Assembly: GCA_014584605.1 (NCBI GenBank)
Contig: JACTMO010000039.1
Coordinates: forward strand, 1 to 64,000
DNA from: Bacteroidota bacterium
GTDB taxonomy: Bacteria; Bacteroidota; Bacteroidia; Flavobacteriales_F; PHOS-HE28
Length of the DNA stretch: 64,000 nt
Direction: 5' to 3'
The position numbers were made by a program, and so were the translations under genes. Position 1 is the stretch's first letter, and every line of letters begins with the position of its first letter. Of this stretch, positions 30,428 through 41,062 are shown one piece after another. Under the pieces are notes generated by a model. That model did no database searches and was not told the origin of the DNA. It saw nothing but the letters and a program-made list of their open reading frames with translations.

Positions 30428-31786
30428 TCAATAGGTGGTAAAAGTAAGGATGAGCCGCATGGGGTCCTCGGTGTCCGCAGGCCCGCGCAAAATGGTGCGG
30501 TCCACGGCCACACCGCCGTTACCCGGCACGATGGAGAGGCCTGTGTTGGCGTATTCGCCGTTGAGCAGCTTCTGCATGTAGCGGGTGATGGTGAAGCGGT
30601 ACACACGATCATCCGCGTCCAGCTCCCCGCCGATGGACAGTCCCGCGCTCAGTTGGTCGGGGAGCAGCAGGTCCTCGCCGTCCTCGTTGCTGCGGAACAC
30701 GAAGAGCGTGGTCGAGGGGGGCAGGGCATCGGGCCAGTCGCCGCGAACGGGCAGCACCAGTTCGGCCTTGGCCAGGGCGTGCAGGCTGCGGTCCGGATAG
30801 TCCAGGAGGTGCGGCATCGCCAGCCGCGTGCGCAGGCCGCCGAGGGATTGCAGGTAGCAGGTGGTGCCCAGGGCGGTGTCGGCGAGCGCCTCCGGAAGGT
30901 CCGGTTCCACGGCAGCTCCGTGGCCATGTTCCATCAGGGTGTACCGTACGCAGTTCTCGTTGATGAGCAGGTCGAAGCTCAGGGTGTCCTCCGCGCCGGG
31001 CAGGGTGTTGCGGTAGTACAGGGTGAGCTTGCTTTCGGCCAACAGCAGGTTGAGGTAGAGGATCCCGCCCTGGCCCGGCATCTGGCCGGGGTTGTCCACT
31101 CCGATCAACAGGCCCTTGAGGTGGTTCAGGAAGGCGGCGTTGTCCACCATGTCCGCGGTGCCGAAGCGCCCCAGCAACCGCTGGCCTAACGCGGGGTCGA
31201 GGGGTATGCGCAATTGGGTCCCGAGGGTATCCCCGCCCACCACGGGGCGCACGTCGGGACGGGGGGTGATCAGGCCGCTGTGCGCCCGCACCAGGTCGTC
31301 CGGGAGCGTGCCGGGCACATCGTCCACCCGGTAGGTGCTGTCCAGGGAAAGGGCATCGGTGATCTCGTGCACCGTGAAGCGTTGCGTGCTCAGGTCGCCA
31401 TAGGCCGGTGTGCTGGGCTCAAAGCGCAGGGCCAGCACCGCCGAGTCGATCACCAGTCCGCTGTTGTCCTGCCCGGCGCCCACGTTGTTGGTGCTCAGGC
31501 GGACCTGGGTGACGATCCGGGCACGCACCGTGCCGAAACGCGGGTCCACATAGCTGCCCAGTGCATTGCGGCTTAGCCCGTTGGTCTTGACCGGCTCCTC
31601 GAGCACGGTCCAGGCCAGCAGGGTGCTGCTGTCGGACACCACCACGCCCAGGGTGTCGGCCGGGCCGATCAGGTCACGGCCCAGTTCGGCCTCGGGCCGC
31701 TTGCAAGCGGCCAGTGCCAGCAGGACCAGGGAGCCCAGCAGGAGACGTTCGCTGCGGAAGGAACGGGGCGCGGCCAAGGCGATCAC
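30428..31786 (-). CDS. DUF4270 domain-containing lipoprotein
   Basis: LAACKRPEAELGRDLIGPADTLGVVV...; position between glmS and glycogen synthase. Confidence 0.85.
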   Translation of the reverse strand: MIALAAPRSFRSERLLLGSLVLLALAACKRPEAELGRDLIGPADTLGVVVSDSSTLLAWTVLEEPVKTNGLSRNALGSYVDPRFGTVRARIVTQVRLSTNNVGAGQDNSGLVIDSAVLALRFEPSTPAYGDLSTQRFTVHEITDALSLDSTYRVDDVPGTLPDDLVRAHSGLITPRPDVRPVVGGDTLGTQLRIPLDPALGQRLLGRFGTADMVDNAAFLNHLKGLLIGVDNPGQMPGQGGILYLNLLLAESKLTLYYRNTLPGAEDTLSFDLLINENCVRYTLMEHGHGAAVEPDLPEALADTALGTTCYLQSLGGLRTRLAMPHLLDYPDRSLHALAKAELVLPVRGDWPDALPPSTTLFVFRSNEDGEDLLLPDQLSAGLSIGGELDADDRVYRFTITRYMQKLLNGEYANTGLSIVPGNGGVAVDRTILRGPADTEDPMRLILTFTTY

Positions 31787-32604
31787 ACCAGGGCTTCCTC
31801 CAACACGCTCTGATAGAACTCGGCGTGGGCCGTGACCAGTTCGTCAGCCCCCGGGCAGGCCATCACCGGCTTCCCACCTGCCTTGATGGCGGTCTCCAGA
31901 CCCTTGCCCAGTTTGCCGCTTCCCTTCACCACGGCATCGCTCAGTTCGATGCCGAACTTGTACAGGTCGTCCGTGGTGGGCTTGGCCAGACCCTTGAACA
32001 GGTCCTTGGAAAAGCCCTCCAGCTCCAGCTTGCGCGCCAGCCCCTTGTCCAGCGCCTCGGCCTTCTCGTCGTACACGCTGAACACCAGCTTGGCGTTCTC
32101 GAAATGGGGGTCGTCGTTGAAGTGATGTTTCACGTACAGGGGAACGAAGGCCGTCATCCAGCCGTGGCAGTGGATGATGTCGGGCACCCAGCCCAGCTTG
32201 CGCACGGTCTCCAGCACGCCCCGGCAGAAGAACAGCGCCCGTTCGTCGTTGTCGGTGTGGAAGACGCCCTCGCTGTCGTTCCAGGTGCACTTGCGTTTGA
32301 AGTACTCCTCGTTGTCGATGAAGTACACCTGCATGCGCGCGCTGGGCACGCTCGCCACCTTGATGAGCAGGGCGTGGTCGGTGTCGTTGATGATCAGGTT
32401 CATCCCGCTGAGGCGGATGACCTCGTGCAACTGGTGTCGGCGTTCGTTGATGCAGCCGAACTTGGGCATGAAGACCCGGATCTCATTACCGCACTCCAGG
32501 ATGCCCTGGGGCAGCTGCCGGGTGGTTGGGGCCATCTGATGGTCCTCCAGGAACGGGTGGATCGACTGGGCAATGGTCAGGACTTTCACGTTCTTGAGGC
32601 TCAT
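31783..32604 (-). CDS. Glycogen/starch synthase catalytic-domain protein
   Basis: VPDIIHCHGWMTAFVPLYVKHHFNDDP; VFSVYDEKAEALDKG. Confidence 0.85.
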   Translation of the reverse strand: MSLKNVKVLTIAQSIHPFLEDHQMAPTTRQLPQGILECGNEIRVFMPKFGCINERRHQLHEVIRLSGMNLIINDTDHALLIKVASVPSARMQVYFIDNEEYFKRKCTWNDSEGVFHTDNDERALFFCRGVLETVRKLGWVPDIIHCHGWMTAFVPLYVKHHFNDDPHFENAKLVFSVYDEKAEALDKGLARKLELEGFSKDLFKGLAKPTTDDLYKFGIELSDAVVKGSGKLGKGLETAIKAGGKPVMACPGADELVTAHAEFYQSVLEEALV

Positions 32605-32729
32605 CGGCAGAGGGTAAGGGAAAACGGGTACAAAAATATAGACTTTTCAGCGGACCTTCAACGGCAACGCCTAGCTTGCCGCCCCTTCGGACCGTCGTTA
32701 TCCCCTGCCGGACAGGGGTTTCTGCAACC

Positions 32730-33575
32730 ATGGACCATTGTTTCGACCCCTTCGAGGTGGCCGCCTGGCAGGCCGATCGCCGACGCCAGGGCGAGCGCAT
32801 CGGGCTGGTACCCACCATGGGCGCGCTCCATGCCGGTCATCTGGCCCTGCTGCACGAGGCCCGGCGGCGATGCGACCGGGTGGTGGTGAGCATCTTCGTG
32901 AACCCCCTGCAGTTCAACAACCCCGAGGACCTGGCGCGGTACCCCCGGCAACCCGTGGCCGACGCCGGGCTGTTGCGCGCGGCGGGTTGCGACCTGCTCT
33001 TCGAGCCGGTGGCCGAGGGGATCTTCCGGGACCACAGCCCCCGGGAGTATGACCTGGGCGGCCTGGACCTGTATTGGGAGGGCCCCGACCGTCCGGGGCA
33101 TTTCCAGGGTGTGGTGAACGTGGTGGAGCGGCTCTTCCACTATGTGCGGCCCGATGTGGCCGTCTTCGGCGAGAAGGACCGGCAGCAGCTCACCATCATC
33201 CGTCACGTGGCACGCAGCCTGCACTGGCCGGTGGAGGTGGTGGCCTGTCCCACCCTGCGCGAAGCCGACGGGCTGGCCATGAGCAGCCGCAACCAGCGCC
33301 TGGACCCGGCGGACCGGGCCAGGGCGCCGCTGTTGTATCGGGCCTTGCAGGCCGTGGCCCAGGCCGCCTTCTACCGCACGGTCGAACAGGTGCGCCAGGC
33401 AGGGCTGGACCTGCTGGCCTCCGATCCGGCCATCCGGCCGGACCATCTGGGCATTGCCCATCCGGACACTCTGGCCCCGATCGACCGGTGGGACGGGCTC
33501 CAGGAGGCCATCGCCCTGGTGGCCGCCCACGTGGGGCCGGTACGGTTGATCGACAACCTGGTGTTGCGTCGCTGA
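32730..33575 (+). CDS. panC: Pantoate--beta-alanine ligase
   Basis: GLVPTMGALHAGHLALLHEARRRCDRVVVSIFVNPLQFNNPEDL; VFGEKDRQQLTII. Confidence 0.95.
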   Translation: MDHCFDPFEVAAWQADRRRQGERIGLVPTMGALHAGHLALLHEARRRCDRVVVSIFVNPLQFNNPEDLARYPRQPVADAGLLRAAGCDLLFEPVAEGIFRDHSPREYDLGGLDLYWEGPDRPGHFQGVVNVVERLFHYVRPDVAVFGEKDRQQLTIIRHVARSLHWPVEVVACPTLREADGLAMSSRNQRLDPADRARAPLLYRALQAVAQAAFYRTVEQVRQAGLDLLASDPAIRPDHLGIAHPDTLAPIDRWDGLQEAIALVAAHVGPVRLIDNLVLRR

Positions 33576-33589
33576 AGGCCGGGTGGCGA

Positions 33590-33597
33590 TACCTTTG
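33590..33597 (+). promoter_or_regulatory. -7-like element TACCTTTG upstream of panD
   Basis: TACCTTTG 24 nt before ATG 33621. Confidence 0.5.
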
Positions 33598-33620
33598 CCG
33601 CCCGCCATCCGCGGCACCCC

Positions 33621-33974
33621 ATGACCATCGAAGTTCTTCGCGCCAAGATCCACCGCGTTCGCGTCACCGAGGCCGAGATCAATTACATCGGCAGCATCAC
33701 CCTGGACGAGGACCTGATCGATGCCGCCGGCCTGGTGGAGGGCGAGAAGGTGCAGGTGCTCAACGTCAACAACGGCGACCGCCTGTACACGTACGTCATC
33801 AAAGGGGAGCGTGGCAGCGGCGTGGTCTGCCTCAACGGCCCGGCCGCGCGGCGTGTGACCGTGGGCGACATCGTCATCGTGGTAGCCTATGCGCACATGA
33901 CCCTCGAGGAGGCCCGCAGCCACCGCCCCACGGTGATCTTCCCGGACGAGCGCACCAACAAGCTCGTTCCATAG
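33621..33974 (+). CDS. panD: Aspartate 1-decarboxylase
   Basis: [33 protein letters not shown]. Confidence 0.97.
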   Translation: MTIEVLRAKIHRVRVTEAEINYIGSITLDEDLIDAAGLVEGEKVQVLNVNNGDRLYTYVIKGERGSGVVCLNGPAARRVTVGDIVIVVAYAHMTLEEARSHRPTVIFPDERTNKLVP

Positions 33975-33977
33975 GGC

Positions 33978-34988
33978 ATGCGCAAGGCGGTGGTGGGCAC
34001 CCTGAAGGTGGCGGTGCCCGTCGCCTTGGGCATCGGGCTGGTGCTCCACTTCTACCGGCAATTGGACCAGGGGCAGCGGGCGGCGCTCTTCGATGCCTTC
34101 GGACGTGCCTCGGTGCCCTGGCTGCTGGTGAGCAACCTGCTGGGCTGGCTCAGCCATGTGAGCCGTGCCTGGCGCTGGCGTTATCTGCTGCGCCACCTGG
34201 GCCATGCCCCCGGCTTCTGGCCGTGCTACCACGCCGTGATGGGGGGCTACTTCATGAACATGCTGCTGCCCCGCGCCGGGGAGGCCAGTCGCGCGGCCAT
34301 GCTGTACCGGGCCGAAGGCGTGCCTTTCGAAAAAGGCTTCGGGACCATCCTGGCCGAGCGCGCCGTGGACATGGTGATGCTGCTGGGCCTCGCGGGCCTC
34401 ACCCTCTTGATGCAGGTCGACAAGCTGGACCTGTTCCGGCAACGGATCGCCCTGTTCCGCGCCCAACAGGGCCCAGCGGAAGGCGACAGCGGTGCGGGCT
34501 TGTGGCCCTGGCTGCTGCTGGTCCTGGCGGTCCTGGTCGTGGCCTACGTGCTGTTCACCCGCCCGCTGGTGCGTGCCCGGGTGATGGACGGTGTACGGGG
34601 CTTCGCCGAGGGCGTGCGTTCCATCCTGCGCACTCCGGACAAGGGGCCCTTCCTGTTCCATACCCTCCTCATCTGGCTGCTGTACGTGGCCATGTTCGCG
34701 GTGGGCTTCCTGGCCCTTCCCGAGACCCGCACGGTGCCGGCCGCCGGGGTGATGGCCGGCTTCATTGCCGGCTCGGTGGGCATTGTCCTGGTGCAGGGCG
34801 GCATCGGGGTATACCCGGCGTTCGTGGCCTTGATCGTCAGCGTGTACATGGTCGGGGCCGATGACGTGCTGATCCGCCCGGAGGCCCTGGCCATGGGATG
34901 GCTGTTGTGGGTGGCGCAAACGCTCATGATCATCAGCCTGGGAGGCCTCTCGCTACTTTTGGCAGCCCGCAAGAGACCCAGCCCATGA
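33978..34988 (+). CDS. Flippase-like integral membrane protein (lysylphosphatidylglycerol synthase TM region family)
   Basis: [46 protein letters not shown]. Confidence 0.85.
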   Translation: MRKAVVGTLKVAVPVALGIGLVLHFYRQLDQGQRAALFDAFGRASVPWLLVSNLLGWLSHVSRAWRWRYLLRHLGHAPGFWPCYHAVMGGYFMNMLLPRAGEASRAAMLYRAEGVPFEKGFGTILAERAVDMVMLLGLAGLTLLMQVDKLDLFRQRIALFRAQQGPAEGDSGAGLWPWLLLVLAVLVVAYVLFTRPLVRARVMDGVRGFAEGVRSILRTPDKGPFLFHTLLIWLLYVAMFAVGFLALPETRTVPAAGVMAGFIAGSVGIVLVQGGIGVYPAFVALIVSVYMVGADDVLIRPEALAMGWLLWVAQTLMIISLGGLSLLLAARKRPSP

Positions 34989-35491
34989 CCGCCGAAGCCG
35001 CCGCCGCCCCCGTCCACCCCCACCTGACGGATCGCGCCGGTGCGGTGCGCCTGGCCCATGTGTGGCGCGTGAAGGGCGACCGCATCGTGTTCACCAACGG
35101 CTGCTTCGACCTGCTGCACCCGGGCCACGTGGCCTACCTGGAGGAAGCTGCCACCCTGGGCGACCGGCTGGTGGTGGGCATCAACAGCGACGCCAGTGTG
35201 CGCCGCCTGGGCAAGGGTGCCGATCGACCGTTGAACAACGAGATGAGCCGGGCCCTGGTGGTGGCCGCCCTGCGCTGTGTGGACGCCGTGGTCCTTTTCG
35301 AGGAGGACACCCCGCTGGAGCTGATCACCGCCATCCGGCCCGACGTGCTGGCCAAGGGCGGCGACTGGAAGCCCGAGCAGATCGTGGGCGCCGATGTGGT
35401 GCAGGCGCACGGCGGAAGTGTGCACAGCCTGAAGTTCGTGGAGGGCTTTTCCACCACCGCCCTGGTCGAGCGGGTCCGTAATGGCCGCTAA
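34985..35491 (+). CDS. rfaE2: D-glycero-beta-D-manno-heptose 1-phosphate adenylyltransferase
   Basis: [50 protein letters not shown]. Confidence 0.93.
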   Translation: MTAEAAAAPVHPHLTDRAGAVRLAHVWRVKGDRIVFTNGCFDLLHPGHVAYLEEAATLGDRLVVGINSDASVRRLGKGADRPLNNEMSRALVVAALRCVDAVVLFEEDTPLELITAIRPDVLAKGGDWKPEQIVGADVVQAHGGSVHSLKFVEGFSTTALVERVRNGR

Positions 35492-36884
35492 GGTCCGGTC
35501 CCAGTTCGTCTGCCAGAACTGCGGTTCGGCCTTTCCGCAGTGGTTAGGCCAGTGCACCGGCTGCAAGCAGTGGAACACGCTGGTGGAGGAGGTGCGCGAT
35601 CGCGTGGAGGAGAAGCGGGGAACACCGGCCAGCGTGAAAGGCCGTGCGCCCAAGCCCGTGGCCATCGGCGACATTCCCGTACAGGACGGCCCGCGGATCC
35701 CGCTCAGCGACGGCGAGCTGGCCCGGGTGCTGGGCGGCGGCCTGGTGCCGGGGAGCATCACCCTCATCGGCGGTGAACCCGGCATTGGAAAGAGCACCCT
35801 CCTGCTGCAGACGGCGCTGCGGGACCCGCACCTGCGCACCCTTTACATCTCTGGCGAGGAGAGTGAGCACCAGGTGAAGATGCGGGCGGACCGTTTGCAG
35901 GCCGGACCCGGGACCGCAGGCCGCGCGGCACAGGGGCCGGGCCCGACCGATACCTGCCATGTGCTCACCGAGACCAACACGCAGAACATCTTCCGGCACA
36001 TCGAGGCGCTGAAGCCGGGGCTGGTGGTGATCGACAGCGTACAGACCCTGCACACCGCCGCTCTGGATGCCAGTCCGGGCAGCGTGGGGCAGGTGCGGGA
36101 GTGCACGGCCGAGGTCATGCGCTTCGCCAAGACCGCCGACGTGCCGTTCGTCCTCATCGGCCACATCACCAAGGACGGCTATATCGCCGGGCCGAAAGTG
36201 CTGGAGCACATGGTGGACTGCGTCCTGCAGTTCGAGGGCGACCGCGACCATGCGTACAGGCTGCTGCGGCCCTTGAAGAACCGCTTCGGAAGCACCAACG
36301 AGCTGGGCATCTATGAGATGCACGGCACGGGCCTGGCCGCCGTGGAGGACACGGGCCGGCTGTTGCTCGGTGAGCGGGAGGACAGCCCCAGCGGGGTGGC
36401 CGTGTGCGCCACGCTGGAAGGGCAGCGCCCCCTGTTGGTGGAGGTGCAGGCACTGGTGAGCAGCGCGGTGTACGGCACCCCACAACGCAGCGCCACCGGT
36501 TTCGACCTGCGGCGCTTGAACATGCTGCTCGCCGTGCTCGAGAAGCGTTGCGGCTTCCGCCTGGGGCAGAAGGATGTGTTCCTGAACCTGGCCGGCGGCC
36601 TGCGCGTGGAGGAACCGGCGATCGACCTGGCCGTGGCCTGTGCCGTGCTCAGCAGCAACGTGGACATCCCCATCCCCATGGACACCGTGTTCTGCGGCGA
36701 GGTGGGGCTCACCGGTGAAGTGCGCCCGGTGGCGCGCACCGATCAGCGCATCGCCGAGGCCCGCAAGCTCGGGTTCCGGCGCATCATCGTGCCGCATGGC
36801 GGCAAGGGCGCGGTGTCCGCCGAGGGCATCACGGTGATACCGGTCGCCCGGGTGAGCGAGGTGCCTGCGCTCCTGTTCGGCTGA
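35481..36884 (+). CDS. radA: DNA repair protein RadA
   Basis: [54 protein letters not shown]. Confidence 0.97.
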   Translation: MAAKVRSQFVCQNCGSAFPQWLGQCTGCKQWNTLVEEVRDRVEEKRGTPASVKGRAPKPVAIGDIPVQDGPRIPLSDGELARVLGGGLVPGSITLIGGEPGIGKSTLLLQTALRDPHLRTLYISGEESEHQVKMRADRLQAGPGTAGRAAQGPGPTDTCHVLTETNTQNIFRHIEALKPGLVVIDSVQTLHTAALDASPGSVGQVRECTAEVMRFAKTADVPFVLIGHITKDGYIAGPKVLEHMVDCVLQFEGDRDHAYRLLRPLKNRFGSTNELGIYEMHGTGLAAVEDTGRLLLGEREDSPSGVAVCATLEGQRPLLVEVQALVSSAVYGTPQRSATGFDLRRLNMLLAVLEKRCGFRLGQKDVFLNLAGGLRVEEPAIDLAVACAVLSSNVDIPIPMDTVFCGEVGLTGEVRPVARTDQRIAEARKLGFRRIIVPHGGKGAVSAEGITVIPVARVSEVPALLFG

Positions 36885-36890
36885 TCCTGG

Positions 36891-36912
36891 CGGCGGTCCG
36901 AGGACCGTGCCG
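36891..36912. terminator. Hairpin between convergent radA and delta-60 repeat gene
   Basis: CGGCGGTCC-GA-GGACCGTGCCG. Confidence 0.4.
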
Positions 36913-36920
36913 CAGGGGCG

Positions 36921-39371
36921 TCAGTACTTCACCAGTCGGCGACCCCACATCCGGTCCGACGTGCCCACCCGCAGCAGGTAGACCCCTGCCGGAAGTCCAT
37001 CGGGCAGGTTGATGGCCACCGGGGCGGTGGTGTGGGCGATACGTTGTGTGAGCAGTACGCCGCCGCGCAGGTCCAGCACCTCGAGGTCCAGGAGCGGTTG
37101 CTCGGTCACGGGCAGTTGCACCCAGCAGGTGTTGTCCAGCAGGGGTTGCGGCCAGACGCGGAGGTCGTCCGCCGCCAGGGCGTCGCCCTCCGCAGCGCGC
37201 GGCTGTGCCGCCGGCGGGTTGTCTATCGTCACCTGGCAGCTCTCGCCGAAGGGGCAATAGGTGCTGCCCCCGTCGAAGCTGGCCTGCACCGTCACGTTGT
37301 AGGTGTCGCCATCCACCAGGGGCAGGGTGTACCAGCTCAGCACCAGCGAGGCCGAGGTGGCCACCACCTGGCGCACGAAGCCGCCGCCGTCCCGCTCGAA
37401 CCGGAAGCGGTAGTGCGTGGCCCCGGCGAGCGGGTAACAGTGCACTTTGTCCGAGGCACCGAAGCTGCGCACCACCCCGCAGGAATAGTTGGGGTGGTAG
37501 GGCGCGTCGATGAGCTTGGTGTCCGGGCAGCTCTCGGGCACGGAGAGCACTTGCAGGCGACAGGCCGCACCGAAGGGGCCGTACACACCGTTCACCAGGG
37601 TCCGCACGCGCACGTTGAGCAGCAGGTCCAGGGGCAGGGGGTTGGTGACGATGCTGGCCAGGGCCAGGCGGCAGGCGCGCGTGGCCACGGCGGGTCCGAA
37701 ACCGCCGCTGGTGGCGTGCGTGCGCAGGATCCGGCGCGAGTAGCTGCCGTTGGGGTCGAAGAACCAGAACTGGTAACCGTCGTCGGTCTGGTCACCCACG
37801 CCCCATTCGGCGCTCACGGCCGGGTCGGGGTCGCATTCGATGGCATCGCCGATAAGCAGGTCCTCCTTGTCGCAATTGCGGAAGGTGAGGTCCACCGTCC
37901 CGTTCGGCAGGCAGAAGCCCTGTTGGCTGTAGAGGGCGCTCTCGGTGGTGAAGCCACCCCCGTTGCCTGTGTTGTCGATGATGCGTGCGCCGGAGGTGTC
38001 GCGCAGCACGTAGCCGCCCCCGGTGATGCCGTTGCCGCCCGCGTCGAGCACACGCAGCCTGAAGCAGCCCGTGGGCAGGCAGGCGCTCACGGTCAGCGTG
38101 GCGTTGTCGGGGTAGCCGCTGCCGCTGAGGATGGCGTAGGAGAAGCCGATGGGGATGATCTCCCAGCTGGTCTCGGCCCCGTTGCCGTCGGTGCTGAGCT
38201 CCAGTTCCACCGGGTTGTCGCACCCCAGCAGCACGCCCGCCAGCTTGGAGCGTGCGGTGCCGTTGTAGGTGCTTAACGCGCCACCGATCAGCAAACGACC
38301 GTCGGGCTGCGCGTTCATGCTGTACACCCAGTTGTTCGCACCGCCCGTGGGGGCGAAACCCGTGTCCAGCGAGCCATCGGCATTGAGCCGGGCCAGTCGG
38401 TTGCGCGTGCTTCCGGCCACGCTGGTGAAGTCGCCTCCAAGGAGGACTTTGCCGTCCGCCTGGATGTCCGAGCAGTACACCCAGCTGTTGCAGCCCGTGC
38501 CCGGGTTGAAGCCCGTGTCCAGCGTACCGTCGCTGTTCAGGCGCGCCACGCGGTTGCGGCCGGTGCCGTTGTAGCTGGTGAAGTTGCCGCCGATCACACA
38601 CCTGCCGTCGGGCTGCACCGTGATGGTGGCCACCCAGCTGCTGGCTCCGGTGCCGGGGTCGAAGCCCGTGTCCAGGGTGCCGTCGGTGTTGAGCCGGGCG
38701 ATGCCGTTGCGGCCCGTGCCGTCGTAGCTGGTGAAGCTGCCGCCCACCAGCACCTTGCCGTCGGCCTGCACGGCCAGGCAGTACACGTCGCCGTTGAAGC
38801 CGGTACCCGGGTTGAAGCCCGTGTCCAGCGTTCCGTCGTCGTTCAGGCGGGCGATGTGGGAGCGGCCCGTGCCGGCATAGCTGGTGAAGGCGCCGCCCAC
38901 ATAGGTCTTGTCGTCATCGACCGCCACGGCAAAGGCCACCGCATTGAGGCCGGTGCCCGTGGTGAAGCCCGCATCCAGCGTACCGTCGCTGTTCAAACGC
39001 GCCACCCGCCCGCGTCCGGTCCCGTCGTACAGGCTGAAGTTGCCCACGGCCACGATGTCGCCGTCGCTGCGCAGCGCGATCCCAAGCACGTAGCTGTTGA
39101 AGCCCGTGCCGATGCCCAGTCCCGCGTCCACCGTGCCGTCCAGGTTCACCCGGGCGATGCGGTTGAGGGCCGTGCCGCGGTAGTTGGTGAAGTAGCCTGC
39201 GATGACGCTCTTGCCATCGGGCTGCTGGGCGATGGCCATCACGCGTTCGTTCGCGCCGGTGCCCACGGTGAATCCCGGATCGAGCGCGCCGGGCTGTGCG
39301 AGGACGGGAAGGGCCAGGGCGGTGGCGATGCTGGCGATGGCGGAACGGTGGACCTGCGATGTTGTGCTCAT
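36921..39371 (-). CDS. Delta-60 repeat protein with T9SS sorting domain
   Basis: Seven ~51-aa GTGxN...QPDGK...GGxFTSYxGTGRNRIARLNxDGTLDxGF units; C-terminal LPDGLPAGVYLLRVGTSDRMWGRRLVKY. Confidence 0.9.
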   Translation of the reverse strand: MSTTSQVHRSAIASIATALALPVLAQPGALDPGFTVGTGANERVMAIAQQPDGKSVIAGYFTNYRGTALNRIARVNLDGTVDAGLGIGTGFNSYVLGIALRSDGDIVAVGNFSLYDGTGRGRVARLNSDGTLDAGFTTGTGLNAVAFAVAVDDDKTYVGGAFTSYAGTGRSHIARLNDDGTLDTGFNPGTGFNGDVYCLAVQADGKVLVGGSFTSYDGTGRNGIARLNTDGTLDTGFDPGTGASSWVATITVQPDGRCVIGGNFTSYNGTGRNRVARLNSDGTLDTGFNPGTGCNSWVYCSDIQADGKVLLGGDFTSVAGSTRNRLARLNADGSLDTGFAPTGGANNWVYSMNAQPDGRLLIGGALSTYNGTARSKLAGVLLGCDNPVELELSTDGNGAETSWEIIPIGFSYAILSGSGYPDNATLTVSACLPTGCFRLRVLDAGGNGITGGGYVLRDTSGARIIDNTGNGGGFTTESALYSQQGFCLPNGTVDLTFRNCDKEDLLIGDAIECDPDPAVSAEWGVGDQTDDGYQFWFFDPNGSYSRRILRTHATSGGFGPAVATRACRLALASIVTNPLPLDLLLNVRVRTLVNGVYGPFGAACRLQVLSVPESCPDTKLIDAPYHPNYSCGVVRSFGASDKVHCYPLAGATHYRFRFERDGGGFVRQVVATSASLVLSWYTLPLVDGDTYNVTVQASFDGGSTYCPFGESCQVTIDNPPAAQPRAAEGDALAADDLRVWPQPLLDNTCWVQLPVTEQPLLDLEVLDLRGGVLLTQRIAHTTAPVAINLPDGLPAGVYLLRVGTSDRMWGRRLVKY
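38226..39263 (-). repeat. Seven tandem ~153-bp coding repeats (delta-60)
   Basis: Periodicity of 50-51 aa visible in the translation. Confidence 0.85.
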
Positions 39372-39579
39372 GGTACGGGCGGATTACCTGACAAATATCA
39401 GACGGATGCGACCACGAGCAGTTGCTTGTGCGGCATCCGAGGGACAGGCGTTCCGACATCCGACCGCAGGGAGGTGGAACGGGTTGGAACTTCGTCGCCG
39501 CTTCAGTTAACCAACTTGGGGGCCACCACGATCTCTTTTGAAGGACCTGCGGCTCCGGTTCGTATGCACGCATACGGAA

Positions 39580-39587
39580 TACCTTTG
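39580..39587 (+). promoter_or_regulatory. -7-like element TACCTTTG, 4 nt before ATG
   Basis: TACCTTTGCGGCATG. Confidence 0.5.
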
Positions 39588-39591
39588 CGGC

Positions 39592-40002
39592 ATGCAAGGA
39601 CATCCCACCCTGATCGACACGGCGATGGCCACCGTGGAGCGCGTCTCCCCGGAGCTCATCGAAGTGCGGTTCAAGCCGGATGTGAAGTTGGATGTGCGGG
39701 GGCTCGGCGAGATCGTGAACGCGAAACGCGCGCTGTGTGGAGCGGACAGCCCGGACGTGCTGGCGGTGACGCCACCGGAGCTGGACTTCGACTTGAACGT
39801 GTTGAGCGTGGACCACGGCAAGGCCCATGGCGGGTGCCCCACACGTCGGCTGGCCTTCGCGGGCCAGAGCGCGTTGAACGAGCGGCTCGCCGGATTGTAC
39901 TTCAGCTATTTCCCGCGGCAGCACGAAACGCGTGTGTTCCTCGCGGAGGAGGAGGCGCGCCACTGGCTCGATCGGCGGGCGGTGGAAGCGAACGTGCCCT
40001 GA
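39592..40002 (+). CDS. Small STAS/DUF7793-like protein, copy 1
   Basis: PELDFDLNVLSVDHG...LNERLAGLYFSYFPRQHETRVFLAEEEARHWL; similar to copy 2 at 59017-59439. Confidence 0.6.
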   Translation: MQGHPTLIDTAMATVERVSPELIEVRFKPDVKLDVRGLGEIVNAKRALCGADSPDVLAVTPPELDFDLNVLSVDHGKAHGGCPTRRLAFAGQSALNERLAGLYFSYFPRQHETRVFLAEEEARHWLDRRAVEANVP

Positions 40003-40007
40003 GCAGG

Positions 40008-41030
40008 TCAGGGCCAGGCCAGGGCCACCTTGCCCATGGTGGCTCCTGAGCCCAGCAGGGCCAGAGCCTCGGGCAGCTGTCCGGCGGGCAGCACGGCATG
40101 TACGTGCGGATGCAGACGACCTGCAGCACCTTCCCGCACCGCCTGTTGAAGGCATTCGGACAGCAGTTCCGGCCAATGGTCGCCGATGCGGAGCATGTTG
40201 ATGCCGATGAGGCCCTTGCTGCGCATCATCAACTGGATGGGCACCAGGAGGCCCATGTCCCACACGAAGCGCAGGGTGGCCAGGGGGCCGTTGCCGCTTG
40301 CGCGTTGGGCCCCGCCGAAGAGCACCACGGTGCCGCCTGCACCGATCAGCGCCATGTCCGTGCGGAAGCTGCGCCCGGCAACGGCGTTGAAGCACACATC
40401 GATCCGGGCCCCGTTCAACGCGGCGTGTACGGCATGGTGGTAGGCGCCCTGGTGGCGGTCGATGGCATGTTGGACGCCCATGGCGCGCAGGTGGGCCACC
40501 TTGCCGGGGCCTCCGGCCACGGCGAACACGGTGCAGCCGCTGCTCAGGGCCAGTTGTACCAGCAGCTGGCCCACGCCACCGGCGGCGCTGTGCACCACCA
40601 CCCGCATGCCGGGGCGGAGCTGCACGACCATGCGGGCGGCGTACCAGGCCGTGCACCCCTGGGTGGCCAGGGCGGCGGCCACCCCCAGGGGCATGTCGTC
40701 GGGTACCGGTGCGCAGGCGCGTGCATCGGCCAGGGCCAGTTGTGCATATCCACCGAAGCGGGTCAGGGCCACCACGCGTCGGCCGTTCAGCGCTGCCGGC
40801 ACACCGGCCCCGATGGCCACCACGCGGCCGACCACCTCGTACCCCAATACGCTGGGAAGCGGCGGAGCCTCGCGGTACAGGCCGCGAACGGCCATCACGT
40901 CGGCGAAGTTGAGGCCGTAGCCCTCGCAGCGGATGAGCACCTGCTGTGCTCCGGGGCGCGGGTCAGGAAGCTGCACCATCCGCAACCCGCGGTGGGGATC
41001 GCCATGTTGATGGAGCTGCCAGGCCTGCAC
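40008..41030 (-). CDS. Medium-chain dehydrogenase/reductase (quinone oxidoreductase-like)
   Basis: GYGLNFADVMAVRGLYREAPPLPSVLGYEVVGRVVAIGAGV; VVVHSAAGGVGQLLVQLAL. Confidence 0.9.
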   Translation of the reverse strand: MQAWQLHQHGDPHRGLRMVQLPDPRPGAQQVLIRCEGYGLNFADVMAVRGLYREAPPLPSVLGYEVVGRVVAIGAGVPAALNGRRVVALTRFGGYAQLALADARACAPVPDDMPLGVAAALATQGCTAWYAARMVVQLRPGMRVVVHSAAGGVGQLLVQLALSSGCTVFAVAGGPGKVAHLRAMGVQHAIDRHQGAYHHAVHAALNGARIDVCFNAVAGRSFRTDMALIGAGGTVVLFGGAQRASGNGPLATLRFVWDMGLLVPIQLMMRSKGLIGINMLRIGDHWPELLSECLQQAVREGAAGRLHPHVHAVLPAGQLPEALALLGSGATMGKVALAWP

Positions 41031-41062
41031 GTGGAGCGGTGGTGTCCGGAGATCGGTGCGTC

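Noticed and set aside
31783-32604. Truncated glycogen synthase pseudogene
   Set aside because: Short (~270 aa) glycogen/starch synthase proteins next to panC are common in this phylum.
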